Shown here one piece after another: positions 9,612-19,479 of a stretch of 64,000 bases of DNA; the stretch's first letter is position 1, and every line of letters starts with the position of its first letter. This DNA is from Pasteuria penetrans. Its GTDB lineage: Bacteria > Bacillota > Bacilli > Thermoactinomycetales > Thermoactinomycetaceae. The position numbers and the translations under genes are program-made. The notes under the pieces were generated by a model. It was given only the letters and a program-made list of their open reading frames with translations, ran no database searches and was not told where the DNA came from. The stretch spans positions 1,364,001-1,428,000 of the forward strand of contig NZ_UZAC03000001.1 in the NCBI RefSeq assembly GCF_900538055.1, given 5' to 3'.

Positions 9612-9890
9612 GTGCGTGTGACTTGTATTCTCTGTGACAAACCCTTCGTGCCTGATGATAACATCGTTCGTCGACTACAAAAACAACCCCATCGACTCGT
9701 GCTCTGTCCCCCTTGTAATCAATTGATTGCCAGCAAAACCATAGCACGATATGAAAATCGAAAGAAACACAATATTTTTCCTTCCCGTCCCACACCAAGA
9801 CAAAATCCGCGCTTTTCCCCCCGGCACAAACGAACCGCCAGAAGCAACAACGCAACCCCACGAAGCCATAGCAAGGGACGACAAACGTAA
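9612..9890 (+). CDS. YlaI-like zinc-ribbon protein (DUF2197)
   Basis: 92 residues from a GTG at 9612, preceded by aaggagg at good spacing. The first 55 residues match the small YlaI family of Bacilli: MRVTCILCDK and LVLCPPCNQ give two CxxC knuckles, followed by IASKTIARYE. The last 35 residues are an Arg/Ser/Pro-rich basic tail not typical of the family. Function is unknown; zinc binding is inferred. In Bacillus, ylaI neighbours ylaH and lies in the same region as ctaA; here a YlaH-like gene is also close, so this neighbourhood is partly conserved. Confidence 0.75.
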   Translation: MRVTCILCDKPFVPDDNIVRRLQKQPHRLVLCPPCNQLIASKTIARYENRKKHNIFPSRPTPRQNPRFSPRHKRTARSNNATPRSHSKGRQT

Positions 9891-9895
9891 TCCTA

Positions 9896-10180
9896 TCATC
9901 GATAACGTGAGTCACTTTCCAGCTGATGAAAAAGGCGATAGGCTTCATCCTCAGAAAAATCATAGACAACCATTGGAGGGCTACCCCCCTGTCGCCGCGC
10001 CTTGACCCGATAACCCATCGGTGTTTCTTCCCATGTAACGGACTCTACGTCGTGTTGATCCCGCAGATTCGACTGCAACACCTGCAAACTCTCCCGGGCC
10101 GCCATATCTTCGGGATGCACGGCCGCCACTACCGTTAGTTCCAACCAGGCACGTAGTGATTCCTTTTCGGAAAGTTTCAT
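9896..10180 (-). CDS. conserved-looking small protein, unknown
   Basis: 94 residues, converging on the YlaI-like gene with only 5 bases between the stops. It is soluble and acidic/basic mixed, with a helix-rich first half (ESLRAWLELTVVAA) and a second half predicted as strands (YRVKARRQGGSPPMVVYDF) ending in EDEAYRLFHQL. A gagaagga lies directly before the ATG. I do not recognise the family. Confidence 0.6.
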   Translation of the reverse strand: MKLSEKESLRAWLELTVVAAVHPEDMAARESLQVLQSNLRDQHDVESVTWEETPMGYRVKARRQGGSPPMVVYDFSEDEAYRLFHQLESDSRYR

Positions 10181-10531
10181 TCCTTCTCAACCACCCTAAT
10201 CAGCTTAGAAACCGTTCACCTTCTCTCATGACAGACCCCACCACCTAATTCCTGTGTCGGGATGGCGGGCGGGCGGGACTTGCCCCTGCGCATAGGGACC
10301 ACCCCCTTGGACAGCTCCCCCTCTCCATTCAATGTTCCGAAACAAACCCCCAAAACCATCTACACCCCCTTAAGGGCACGATGGGGTCCCGTTCATCGGA
10401 GTAGGGGGGCCATGAATTACATAGCATATTCATTATGGTACGGATATTTCTTAACACTATAGGACCCCTATAGGACCACAATCCACTCCCCCCGAAGGAA
10501 GAGTAACAAAAATCAAAATCAACAAAGACAT
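10181..10531. other. intergenic region
   Basis: 350 bases between two minus-strand genes. I see no gene. It should hold the promoter of the 94-residue protein gene, and the frames present lack start signals. Confidence 0.4.
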
Positions 10532-10840
10532 CTAATTTGTTTTCCTATTCCCCCCTTCAGCCCCCCTCTTCTCGCATCGTCGCCTTGTCCACCATAGGCG
10601 TATCCGAACTATGAAAATTGCCACTACAGTAACAACGAGTACCTGAAGAATGGGTAACTTTCGGTTATGAAAGAACCACAAAATATAGGTACCTAGGGCC
10701 AGCGTCCCCACAACCATCAACTGCCGGCCAAGGGGAAGAGGCTGAGCAAAAACCAATAGATAAATAACAATGGACAAGAACGTAATTAGGGCATAAGCTA
10801 CACCCCGGGGCAGGGTATGAACCAGTTCCTCCCACATCAC
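10532..10840 (-). CDS. YlaH-like membrane protein
   Basis: 102 residues with three hydrophobic segments: roughly residues 15-32, 38-55 and 63-80. The motif KLPILQVLVVTVVAIFIVR followed by a basic tail is typical of the YlaH family of Bacilli. The second residue is also Met, so the start is either the GTG at 10840 or the following ATG; agggaag lies upstream. Its role is unknown. Proximity to the YlaI-like gene supports the assignment. Confidence 0.72.
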   Translation of the reverse strand: MMWEELVHTLPRGVAYALITFLSIVIYLLVFAQPLPLGRQLMVVGTLALGTYILWFFHNRKLPILQVLVVTVVAIFIVRIRLWWTRRRCEKRGAEGGNRKTN

Positions 10841-11335
10841 AACATCTTCCCTTTCTTCGTAAGTCCATTCGATGGCGAATCAACCGTATACGAAAATCCA
10901 TGGTCTTTTCCATAGCAACGGTCCATCCCATTGCCGTGCCTGACCAAGACCCGCCCACCATCAATGAACGATTGGGACCGTTTTGCCGCAAGGGAACCCG
11001 TACCGAAAGACACCGAAGTCCATCAATCCCGAATTCGTTACTCCTATTTCCGCAGGAAACAGGAACCCCCTAGACATAATTTTGTAATTTTAAAAAATAT
11101 CATCTATTCATGTAATCATTAAGGACAAAACAACCCAATCCTTTAAGGGAACAGGAAGACCCCAAAAGCCCCGATGAACCTATAGAAATAAAAGAATCCT
11201 TATCTTTTCAGATTATACCATTTATAATAGATAGGGTGTGGTGCCCCAGCCATAGGGGGAGACAGCCACCCTTGTTCAGGTAGTAGGATCATAATCGCCT
11301 TCATCCCTGCAGCATAAACCCCACAGAACCAGGAT
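10841..11335. other. intergenic region
   Basis: About 495 bases between the YlaH-like gene and the nfo stop. The centre (11090-11230) is AT-rich. No gene or RNA structure can be supported. Confidence 0.4.
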
Positions 11336-12226
11336 TCAGGTACACCCTATGAACTTCTCTGGACCAGGAAGATCAGCATTCAATGGCATATTGCACAATG
11401 CATGCAAATAGGAAATCTCATCCTTGTACTCTCCCTCATCCTGCACAGGGGTCTCAAGGATGAAGGGCAGATGGGCAAAAGCAGGCTCCTTGAGAAAGTG
11501 ATGCAATGCTGATGTGCCGATCTCCCCCTTGCCAATTTTGGCATGACGATCTTTACGACTGGCAAAGGGGGTCAAACTGTCATTGAAATGCAACACACGT
11601 AGGTGGGGTAAGTAAGCGACCTCCTTCATAGTGGAAACCAGGCCTACAAAACTCTCCCCCTCCCAAATCCCCGCAACGAAACCATGGCACGTATCAAAAC
11701 AAAAGCCTATTCTATCAGGGTAACGGGTAGCGGCCCGCAATTCCACCAAATCAGCTAACTGGGTTCCTAACTCTGTTCCCTGCCCCGCTGTATTTTCGAG
11801 AAGTAGTAAAGCGTTAGGGGATCCTTCCTGATCCATATCCAAAATTGCATTGAGGGTATCAACCATCCGCTGCTTTCCGTATTCCTCTCCCTCCCCTACG
11901 TGCTTTCCACAGTGAACCACGGCCCCTATTCCCCCGTAAGCGTCTGTAATCTGCAGATCCTCACGAATGGACCGGATGATGACAGAACGCAAATCATCCT
12001 TTGGAGTAGATAAATTGGTTATGTAAGGTGTGTGTGTAACCACTGTCAAACGATGTTCCTGGCAAAAATTCCGTCCCGCCTCTGCATCCTCCCGGTTTAG
12101 CTTTTTAGGACGCAAACCCCGGGGATTTTTGGTGAATACCTGAAAGGAAGTAGCACCAAGAGACACAGCCCGCTGGGCGGCACGTAAAAAACCCTTACCC
12201 ACACTGATATGACAACCGATTTTCAT
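11336..12226 (-). CDS. nfo: endonuclease IV (AP endonuclease)
   Basis: 296 residues from the ATG at 12226 (MKIGCHISVGKG), with ggagtg about 11 bases upstream. The frame is open 35 codons further but without family similarity. It incises DNA at abasic sites and removes 3' blocking groups in base excision repair. The tri-zinc signature is visible along the chain: HISVGKG, THTPYITNLS, VHCGKHVG, LLENTAGQG, FCFDTCHGF, VLHFNDS with DRHAKIGKG, and ILETP near the end. Length is normal for the family. It appears to be transcribed alone. Confidence 0.95.
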   Translation of the reverse strand: MKIGCHISVGKGFLRAAQRAVSLGATSFQVFTKNPRGLRPKKLNREDAEAGRNFCQEHRLTVVTHTPYITNLSTPKDDLRSVIIRSIREDLQITDAYGGIGAVVHCGKHVGEGEEYGKQRMVDTLNAILDMDQEGSPNALLLLENTAGQGTELGTQLADLVELRAATRYPDRIGFCFDTCHGFVAGIWEGESFVGLVSTMKEVAYLPHLRVLHFNDSLTPFASRKDRHAKIGKGEIGTSALHHFLKEPAFAHLPFILETPVQDEGEYKDEISYLHALCNMPLNADLPGPEKFIGCT

Positions 12227-12410
12227 TGAAGGAATCCACTCCAAGCTGTTGCAAAGATGGGAAAATGATATGGAGACTGTGAGCAACACAAAAGGCACCT
12301 CTACAGGCGCCCGATGTACCACTGCCTCCATCGTACCATAGGCCTCCTAACGCCCGCAACTCTAGGGAAAGAAGGGCTAAGAACCCCCAGAAAGAGGGGG
12401 AAAGAACCAC

Positions 12411-12608
12411 TCATCTCTTGCGACCATGCAATTTCTCCATAGCACCATGTAACTGTAGCAGTCGACTCTTGCAGGCATCGACACGGGAACGATCCTCGGA
12501 ACGCAAAGCAGAATGCAGACAGGCTAATTCATCGTCAATAACCTGACTCAGAGCCGCATGAGCACTCGCAAAATCATAATTCAATTCGACACCAATCGTA
12601 TCATTCAT
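12411..12608 (-). CDS. small helical protein, unknown
   Basis: 65 residues, with agagaggg 8 bases before the ATG. It reads as two amphipathic helices: DFASAHAALSQVIDDELACL and DACKSRLLQLHGAMEKLH. It resembles in size the short two-helix proteins common in Bacilli, but I cannot name a family. Confidence 0.6.
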   Translation of the reverse strand: MNDTIGVELNYDFASAHAALSQVIDDELACLHSALRSEDRSRVDACKSRLLQLHGAMEKLHGRKR

Positions 12609-12922
12609 AGGGCAGCACCCTCTCTCACACCAAAGGTTTCAAGCAGAGACACACTTCGGACACCCGCGTGAAGGCGGCCAAAAGGGGACCACGCCCCCGC
12701 GGCAACAACTCAAGGATTACCCTTAGGGGGAGAGGATAAACTTCAAAAATTTACCCCCCCTCTAAGCCGGAGGGCCTACCCCCCTTACCCCCCAAACCCA
12801 CCACATTGCATTGTGCAATCAATAATCGCTATAATGCAGTGGTTTCTATTTTCAACAAGGGCCTACAATCCATACAAGGATAGCCGAAAAAAGGTTTCAG
12901 AAAGGCTGGTGCAAACACAGCC
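12609..12922. other. divergent intergenic region
   Basis: 314 bases between the small helical protein gene and the plus-strand decarboxylase. It should contain both promoters. I see no additional gene. Confidence 0.4.
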
Positions 12923-14434
12923 ATGCACAGAGGAACGCTCAATACAGGTCTCCTTGCTCCCCCCCCACCAGGGAGAAAAACCAGTCCCCAACAATCCACA
13001 CCACTCTTTACCCATTTACGAAATCACGCCGCCCGCAAGCCGATCAATTTCCATATCCCGGGTCACAAGATGGGGCAAGGAATGCAGGAAGATTTCCGTC
13101 ATTTTCTCGGCGAAAATGCCCTCTCCATTGATTCCATCAATATCGAACCCTTGGATGACCTACACCAACCAGAGGGAATCATAGCCGAAGCGCAACGGTT
13201 GGCAGCTCGGGCCTTTAGTGCTGATGTCTGTTTATTTTCGGTACAGGGAACCAGTACGGCCATCATGGCCATGATTATGTCCGTTTGCAACCCGGGGGAT
13301 AAGATCCTTGTCCCCCGTAACATCCACAAATCCATTTTAGCGGCACTCATATTGGGCGAAAGCCATCCCATTTTTCTCCCCCCCGCAGTGGATACGAAAT
13401 TCGGTATCGCCCATGGGGTGAGTACCCGACAAGTAGATAAGGCTCTACGGGAACATCCCGATTTACGTGCCGTACTCATCATCCATCCCACTTATTATGG
13501 AATCACCGGTGATCTTGCAGCCATCGCCCAATGCGTTCACCAATATGACATCCCCCTTTTGGTCGATGAGGCTCATGGGGCCCATACGTACTTTCATCCC
13601 CTATTACCCTGTTCGGCCATGGAGGCGGGGGCCGATATGGCAGCCACCAGCCTTCACAAATTAGGGGGATCATTGACACAGAGTTCCCTACTCAACATAC
13701 GTACGCAACGGATTGATTTACAACGGGTCAAAACACTGATGAGTTTGCTCACAACGACTTCTACCTCCTATCTCTTACTCGCTTCCATAGACTGTGCGCG
13801 CCAACAATTAGCCCTACGGGGCAAGCAGTTATTGGACCAAGCCCTTTACTTAGCACAACAGGCACGATTAGCAATCAACAAAATCCCGGGTCTTCAATGT
13901 ATGGATGCTCGATGCCTCGATGGGGAGACGGCCTATGCTATGGATGGTACTAAGCTACTAATCCATTTGGGAGATCTAGATATTACGGGGATTGGGGCCG
14001 AGCGATGGCTGCGAACACATCACAATATCGAGGTGGAGTTGAGCGATCGCAACAACCTACTCTGTTTTGTCACCTGGGCCGATACCATCCATTCTATGGG
14101 TGCCCTTGTCAACGGCCTGCATGATCTAGCACGCTGTTTCTATACTCCCCATCGGAAAATACAACAAAATTTGTCTATCCCTTCCATTCCCGAATTGGTA
14201 CTCTCACCGCGCGAAGCACTCTTTTCCCCCTCCCATTCCGTGCCCCTGGCAAAAGCATCCGGTTGTATCTCAACGGAGACAATTTCCATCTATCCCCCCG
14301 GTATTCCTGTCCTTCTGCCGGGAGAGAGAATTACAACAGAAAGCATCCAATACATCATCACACATTTGCGGGAGGGTTACCATGTACAGGGTTCGGAAAA
14401 CTTGAAGGTTGAAAAAATTAAGATTACTAAATAG
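12923..14434 (+). CDS. Orn/Lys/Arg decarboxylase family PLP enzyme
   Basis: 503 residues. It is a fold-type I PLP enzyme of the bacterial basic amino-acid decarboxylase group (SpeA/Cad/YaaO-like). The N-terminal FHIPGHKMGQGM is diagnostic; SVQGTSTAIMAM binds the cofactor phosphate, LVDEAHGAH holds the Asp that contacts the pyridine, and the Schiff-base Lys is in TSLHKLGGS. The C-terminal domain (SPREALFSPS, TISIYPPGIPVLLPGE) is the family pattern. Lysine versus arginine specificity cannot be told. No strong ribosome binding site precedes the ATG at 12923, so the start could differ slightly. It would supply cadaverine or agmatine for polyamines. Confidence 0.88.
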   Translation: MHRGTLNTGLLAPPPPGRKTSPQQSTPLFTHLRNHAARKPINFHIPGHKMGQGMQEDFRHFLGENALSIDSINIEPLDDLHQPEGIIAEAQRLAARAFSADVCLFSVQGTSTAIMAMIMSVCNPGDKILVPRNIHKSILAALILGESHPIFLPPAVDTKFGIAHGVSTRQVDKALREHPDLRAVLIIHPTYYGITGDLAAIAQCVHQYDIPLLVDEAHGAHTYFHPLLPCSAMEAGADMAATSLHKLGGSLTQSSLLNIRTQRIDLQRVKTLMSLLTTTSTSYLLLASIDCARQQLALRGKQLLDQALYLAQQARLAINKIPGLQCMDARCLDGETAYAMDGTKLLIHLGDLDITGIGAERWLRTHHNIEVELSDRNNLLCFVTWADTIHSMGALVNGLHDLARCFYTPHRKIQQNLSIPSIPELVLSPREALFSPSHSVPLAKASGCISTETISIYPPGIPVLLPGERITTESIQYIITHLREGYHVQGSENLKVEKIKITK

Positions 14435-14615
14435 AAGTTATTAGATAGATAAAGAGTCATTATCGTAATCCCTACGGAGACCATATCCGCAAAGGGAAGC
14501 CTCTTCTCTGTCCTAAGGGATGATCATCCCCTCCTGCTTGGGTTCTCTCCTCCATCGAGTCCTGCGAAACGTTCTATCGCCCCCCTTCTCTCAACAAGAA
14601 GCGGGGCGACCTGCT

Positions 14616-14966
14616 CTAATGCGGGTATTCAGACTCAATTTCTCTATGATTCCACCTAGGCTCCACTTCAGCTACAAAGGATGTTTGTGGAAGTTGTCCG
14701 GACAAAAACGATGCTACATCAGCCGCCTCTTCCAAGGAGTCCAGATGGAAAATATGGCGAATGGTTTCGATGTTCTCCAGATCATCCTTTGATAACAGGG
14801 AGGAGCGTCGTGTCTGCATGCAGATCACTAATGGATGATTGAAAAACATGTGGGTGTAAATCAAACCAAGATCATATCGCCTTCCTTCTGTGGCAAAGCC
14901 AACAAAACGTACACGTACCGTTTCTGATTCATCGTAGAGGGGATCCTGAATTTGTACTATAATCAC
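14616..14966 (-). CDS. DUF3055-like protein
   Basis: 116 residues from a GTG at 14966. The pattern LYDESETVRVRFVGF, then RYDLGLIYT, FNHPLVICMQTRRSSLLSKDDL and a C-terminal FLSGQLP agrees with my recollection of the DUF3055 family of Bacilli. No function is known. The ribosome binding site is weak (ggaagggaagcgggg). Confidence 0.65.
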   Translation of the reverse strand: MIIVQIQDPLYDESETVRVRFVGFATEGRRYDLGLIYTHMFFNHPLVICMQTRRSSLLSKDDLENIETIRHIFHLDSLEEAADVASFLSGQLPQTSFVAEVEPRWNHREIESEYPH

Positions 14967-15178
14967 CGTCCCCGCTTCCCTTCCCTAGGAAGCAGAATTT
15001 GCCAATGACACTAGGCCCACACCCCCTCAGTTTACCACGCTGTACCCAATGCATACGGATTGAAATTAATAAATATTTTTACCATATAAAGATTATCGCC
15101 ATGGATTAGTTATGAAAGATAATGGAAGGCAAAAATCCAATAGACCCCAGCATGGGGTAAAAAGGGGCTGAAGAAATT

Positions 15179-15583
15179 TTGGGAAAGGATGCCTGGATCA
15201 CGTTAAAAAATACAAAACACAGCGAACTAGATTTATTGGAGTTGATGCAACTCCTGGAGACTTATCGTAGTCGCCTACAAAAAACAGGGAAGCAGCTGGA
15301 TTGGGATTATGCAGCCGCTGCCTTTCCTTATACCATTCAACATATAGGGAAGGAGGGGGAGGGCGGCGAAAAATACCTAAAACTTACATCCACCCAGCCT
15401 AAACTTTATACTGGCTTGCTGTTCGCTATGGAACAAAAGAATGACTCGCCTGCTATTCGTCTTACCCTTCCGCCCAATGCCACTCATGGTGACCGCAGTA
15501 AGGGGAATGAATTTGCGAAATTTTTGTCCAAAGAGTTGAGGGCGCCTATCATTCAATTCAATGGTCGCGTGATTCCCGCATGA
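15179..15583 (+). CDS. DUF1885-like protein
   Basis: 134 residues from a TTG at 15179; no better start is available, and a purine stretch lies upstream. Motifs TGKQLDWDYAAAAFPYTI, PNATHGDRSKGNEFAKFL and IIQFNGRVI fit the DUF1885 family, which has a solved structure from a thermophilic Bacillus relative but no known role. A hairpin follows about 110 bases downstream. Confidence 0.7.
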   Translation: MGKDAWITLKNTKHSELDLLELMQLLETYRSRLQKTGKQLDWDYAAAAFPYTIQHIGKEGEGGEKYLKLTSTQPKLYTGLLFAMEQKNDSPAIRLTLPPNATHGDRSKGNEFAKFLSKELRAPIIQFNGRVIPA

Positions 15584-15691
15584 AGGTTGTCTACAAGTCG
15601 GACCACGGAGATGAAACAAACCCATAAAAGACAGCAAGACAAAAGGAATATCCCTGAGACATTGACAACCTGTCAGGAGTATAAAACTACA

Positions 15692-15720
15692 AAAGGATGA
15701 CCTTGGGAAGGTCCTCCTTT
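15692..15720. terminator. bidirectional hairpin terminator
   Basis: An inverted repeat (aaagga, then gacctt pairing with aaggtc, then tccttt) with a 3-base loop lies between convergent genes. On the minus strand it is followed by a T-rich stretch, so it best serves the secreted-protein gene ending at 15816. Confidence 0.65.
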
Positions 15721-15815
15721 CCCCCTGGCTTTCATTGACTGTCCGGTTCGGGTGTTGTTTCTTTTCTGTTTGTATCCGATTTTCGGGTTTCATCATCGTT
15801 ACTTTGCTGTGGAAC

Positions 15816-16547
15816 TTATGATGGGTTCCCCAATAGATTTTTCAATTTCCTCCAGCCATAATCAAGATAATCAACAGTGGGTCTAAGAAGTCCTGTAAGA
15901 AGAAGACTCAGGGGTCCAGAATCCATTTTTTTCATCGTTTGTTTTTTGTACTCTGTATCCTGTCCAAAATCCACAATCCCCCGATATAAATTGTTGACAG
16001 CACTTACGGGTACCTCTGTAGTTGCACCGAGAAGGGTCCCACCAGGATCCCTGTTTATATCCTTCTTCAATTTCTCCCATCCCCCCTCTTCCAAGGGATT
16101 GTCTATCCATCTTGCAATGGAGTTGTCCGAATTACCGCTATGTCTCGGTTCTGATTCCTTCCCCCCGTTGATGTCACCACTATTTAAATTGAACAACAAA
16201 CTAAAACTCTTATTATAAGTCGGGAACCATATCTCTGCTACCCCCCTACCCTCATCTGGGCTCAGCCTAACCCTTCTAACTTCATAGTCCTTCCCTGGCC
16301 CTTCCTCCTTTAGCTTAGGATCCTTTTCGACAATGGCGTTCCTAATCTGATCGGTAACCTCCCTATGGGACCGTATCCACTCCCCTGTTTTAGTTACCGG
16401 GTATTCTCCCCCATACTTTGTATCCCAATCTTGATTTTGTACCCCGGGGGAAGGAGATGGTCCACTCGCACCCGATGATATGGGAACGAGGAACAACGAG
16501 AAAATAAAAAATATTACTGTTATTTTTCCCACAATTATGGTATTCAT
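15816..16547 (-). CDS. secreted protein, module B of a local family
   Basis: 243 residues from the ATG at 16547. It begins with a clear signal peptide (MNTIIVGKITVIFFIFSLFL, cleaved near SSGASG). The middle has charged and aromatic stretches (GEWIRSHREVTDQIRN). The C-terminal 110 residues, from ARWIDNPLEEGGWEKLKKD through VDFGQDTEYKKQ to the RKLKNLLGN end, are strongly similar to the C terminus of the 571-residue protein at 20759-22474. The neighbouring divergent gene (16850) matches that protein's N-terminal half. I recognise no known domain. Adjacent divergent placement suggests the pair may be products of gene fission, or that the large gene is their fusion. Confidence 0.75.
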   Translation of the reverse strand: MNTIIVGKITVIFFIFSLFLVPISSGASGPSPSPGVQNQDWDTKYGGEYPVTKTGEWIRSHREVTDQIRNAIVEKDPKLKEEGPGKDYEVRRVRLSPDEGRGVAEIWFPTYNKSFSLLFNLNSGDINGGKESEPRHSGNSDNSIARWIDNPLEEGGWEKLKKDINRDPGGTLLGATTEVPVSAVNNLYRGIVDFGQDTEYKKQTMKKMDSGPLSLLLTGLLRPTVDYLDYGWRKLKNLLGNPS

Positions 16548-16753
16548 CCCTGTCCACTTCCCTTTCAAACGTATAATCCACACATACTCTACATATGCTC
16601 TATCACACGATTCTCACCCCTGCCATAACGAGGTCGATGATTGATCGTTATCAAGTGAAAAGTCAGAAAAAGTCCTCACGATAAAGATCATTCCAAAAAC
16701 TGAATACGATCTGAAAACTAAATATTAAATATTATTTAATGAAGAGAAAATAT

Positions 16754-16782
16754 TTGAATATAATAAATTACATTGTTATAAT
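16754..16782 (+). promoter_or_regulatory. sigma-A-like promoter of the 16850 gene
   Basis: TTGAAT and TATAAT are separated by exactly 17 bases, and the start codon follows about 68 bases later with a good ribosome binding site (aggggag). The surrounding sequence is very AT-rich, so chance matches are possible. Confidence 0.6.
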
Positions 16783-16849
16783 AGGGTACAACGTACCTAT
16801 ATGATATCATTATACGAAATTACTATCATATAAAAAAGGGGAGTACGAT

Positions 16850-17875
16850 GTGAATTCTAGAAGGAAAAAAATAACTCCAATACTACTCATAGTTTCTTTA
16901 CTTATAACCCCTATACAATGCGATAATGTAAACGCATTTTGGGAATTTTTAAGGAGAACACCAAAGACAAAAGTAGGCAGATCCGTACCAACCACCACAA
17001 CATGGGAAGGCGAAGCCCTGCCAAAACAAGGGATAAAAGGTAAATCAGAAACAAGGGCAACATGGGAAGGTGAATCCCTGCGAAAACAAGGGATAAAAGG
17101 TAAATCGGAAACAAGGGCAACATGGGACGGCGAAGCCCTACCGGAACAAGGGATAAAAGGTAAATCGGAAACAAGGACAACATGGGACAACGGAGCCCTA
17201 CCATCGTCCCAATCCTCATCAGATTCTGTTCCCAATAGCAAAATAAATTCAGGAATGGGAAGCGAAGCATTGTCTGCATCACCCATGAATCAGATCACTG
17301 AAGGGAAACCAGGGACAAGCGGAAGGGGGGCGTCCAATCTAAATCACGGTGTGGATAAAAAAACAACCTCCCTGACAAGGATTCTTGGATCGGATGAATA
17401 CAAGAGACTAGCTGAGACCCTGAGCCCTGAGGAATTGACAAAACTAAGAGAGAACTTAATCAGCAATACCGCAGATAGATTGGTCCAAAAACACAAGGAA
17501 CGTAATCCCGGTCGATGGGTGAAAAAGAACCTCTTTCCCATAGCGGCATGGGGAAGCCTCGCGGTAGCCCTTTATATGGCAATACACAACACGGACAAAG
17601 ACTCCCAGGATTTAAAAATTAAACAACAAGAATTGGAATTGAAAGTAAAGGACCTCGAAAAAGAATTAACGTCCAATGCCCAAAATGATGAGGACGGAAT
17701 GAAAATCAAAAAATCACTGATCGAAGATAAGAAAAATAATGATACTCATTACACAAGGTACGAGGAGGCGATGAGAGAAATATTTGGAAAACATAATTTC
17801 AATACAGAGTTGACATATAGAGAATCATCTGAAATTTTTACGAATGCAACCCAGAGTCTAAAAAGCAGCCCATAG
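16850..17875 (+). CDS. secreted/membrane protein, module A of a local family
   Basis: 341 residues from a GTG at 16850 with aggggag 7 bases upstream. It has a signal peptide (KKITPILLIVSLLITPIQ) ending near NVNAF, then three and a half 20-residue tandem repeats (TWEGEALPKQGIKGKSETRA), then a conserved block (DEYKRLAETLSPEELTKLRE, NPGRWVKKNLFPIA), one membrane segment (WGSLAVALYMAIH), and a coiled coil (LKIKQQELELKVKDLEKEL). From the conserved block onward it is closely similar to the N-terminal half of the 571-residue protein at 20759-22474. The repeats have no counterpart of the same sequence there. Family and function are unknown. Confidence 0.8.
   Translation: MNSRRKKITPILLIVSLLITPIQCDNVNAFWEFLRRTPKTKVGRSVPTTTTWEGEALPKQGIKGKSETRATWEGESLRKQGIKGKSETRATWDGEALPEQGIKGKSETRTTWDNGALPSSQSSSDSVPNSKINSGMGSEALSASPMNQITEGKPGTSGRGASNLNHGVDKKTTSLTRILGSDEYKRLAETLSPEELTKLRENLISNTADRLVQKHKERNPGRWVKKNLFPIAAWGSLAVALYMAIHNTDKDSQDLKIKQQELELKVKDLEKELTSNAQNDEDGMKIKKSLIEDKKNNDTHYTRYEEAMREIFGKHNFNTELTYRESSEIFTNATQSLKSSP
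17000..17206 (+). repeat. 60-base in-frame tandem repeat
   Basis: Three full units and a partial fourth (17000, 17060, 17120, 17180) encode about 20 residues each inside the 16850 gene. Units differ by few bases, so the array is young and may vary in copy number. Confidence 0.85.
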
Positions 17876-17904
17876 CATCTCGTTGCGGGTGTGAACTCTG
17901 AATA

Positions 17905-17984
17905 TTGGCCAAACTTCGGGCCCGAAATATCCTCGAGCGACTTTTTCCTAATTCTGGATTGTAAGGATGAATTAGGTAGGGGCC
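17905..17984. repeat. dispersed repeat R1, copy 2
   Basis: Directly repeats 322-400 with scattered mismatches; begins about 30 bases after the stop of the 16850 gene. Confidence 0.6.
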
Positions 17985-18409
17985 TACTTTCCTTCCATAA
18001 TTGGTTTGTTTATTCAGTTCACTGTACACGAGCCTATGCTAAAGAACAACTGTCTCTATTAATTTATAAAATAAATATATAAAATAAATAAAAAAAATTA
18101 TGTTATTTTTTCTATTATTTGCATTTATTCTAAATTATTGAATAATTTTCATTTTATTTTATGTGTATTAGAAACTATATTCATTTTTATGAAACATTAC
18201 GATGGCGTTCTTCGCTGATCATTTTCTAGGTGACTATTGCGACATACGATAGCAGGGTTTTCCTAGTTCCCCCCAATCCGAACCCCCAAACGTTGACGAA
18301 AATCGGGCTTGGGGGCATAGTTTTTTCCCTCTATAAAAGAATGGGTAGCCTTGTCACCCCGATGGTAATTTGCGGTGGGAAAAATTCAAATCTAGACAAA
18401 TACAACCAC
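17985..18409. other. AT-rich intergenic region
   Basis: Very AT-rich from 18050 to 18200, then unremarkable. No gene seen. It ends at the domain VI boundary of a group II intron relic. Confidence 0.4.
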
Positions 18410-19373
18410 GTCGGGTAGGTCTGACATCTAAGCCAACCCTCTCACAAAACCACACGTACTGCTCTCGCATTATGTGGCTCTTATGGGTGTCGGGTCAAAA
18501 GTATGAGAGTAGTGCCAGCAATCGTTTAAACACGCCCACTCCAGTTTTCGTGCTTGCCATCATACAATCACAAGATACTATTTGCTAACAAATACATGTG
18601 ATGGGTACTATCATTAAATAAATATATTATATTTTAAAAAAGATAGGTCCCGAAGATTTAGAAGCCCTGCGGAAGACTTTTGACCCTATGCCCTATGATC
18701 CCATAGGATTTTGCCCATTCGGGATCCCAGTCTCGGTGTAACGTTCTTCGTACCTTCCTCTGCTGTGTTCTATCCGAATTTCGATCCAATGTTGCCTGGT
18801 CCAACTTGCGATCATCTCCTTACCTCAGATTGTGCGTCCAGTTAAACCCGATGGGTCTAACCCACCATCATCTCTTTGCTTCGGAAATTGTACGTTGGCT
18901 GGTCCAGGCAGACCATTCAACCCCTTTACTCCATCCTCATTACAAGGGTTTCTTCACTACTATGAGTTGATCCGACTCTGTTCACGGGGGCCTTGTGGTA
19001 TACCCTTAGCCCTTTACACCTCCTGGCTAAGGCCAGGTGTCCGTGCGATAGTCTCCCGTGGTTCCCTAATGAGGACCTACATCAAGTTATTCCATCTGTG
19101 CACCGAATGCCGCCAGAACAGTAGGTGGTTCGCCCTCCATGGCTTTGTTCCAAGGATAGGTCCCTTGTTTCAACATCGACTGAGCCTTTCAATGCTTTCC
19201 TCCCATGGTTCGCTTTACCAATCCCCCTGATTCACACTGGACGGGATTCTTTCATCCTGCTTTTTCCTAGAACGCCCACCACCATAAATCTGGGCGGTTT
19301 GAACTCTGCATACCACCTGCCGATTCCGGGGGGTCCTCCTCCCCCATCCCTCATAGAGCACGACACAACACAC
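18410..19373 (-). mobile_element. group II intron relic lacking its ORF
   Basis: On the minus strand the 5' end (GTGTG..., near 19373) and the following 540 bases match the 5' domains of the full intron at 54642-56692. At the other end are one domain VI (18410-18445) and domain V (18446-18481), recognisable by gagccacataatgcgagagc. The reverse-transcriptase ORF and domain IV are missing; a dispersed repeat (R3) sits in their place. Domain V keeps its general fold, but without the ORF it could only splice with help in trans. Confidence 0.7.
18486..18640. repeat. dispersed inverted repeat R3, copy 1
   Basis: About 150 bases, starting gtcgggtcaaaagtatgaga, that recur in opposite orientation at about 26430-26590. 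It directly abuts domain V of the intron relic, so it may mark the end of a transposon that replaced the intron centre. Confidence 0.65.
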
Positions 19374-19430
19374 AGAACCCTGTCAAGATACATTCGATCT
19401 ATCGAATAATGGTTCAACCCCCACCCCCAG

Positions 19431-19466
19431 GACTGAACCCCCAGATCCGATATGCGGCCAAGATCC
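19431..19466. repeat. dispersed repeat R2, copy 2
   Basis: Matches 629-664 with two or three differences. Confidence 0.55.
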
Positions 19467-19479
19467 AGTAAAATTTCTA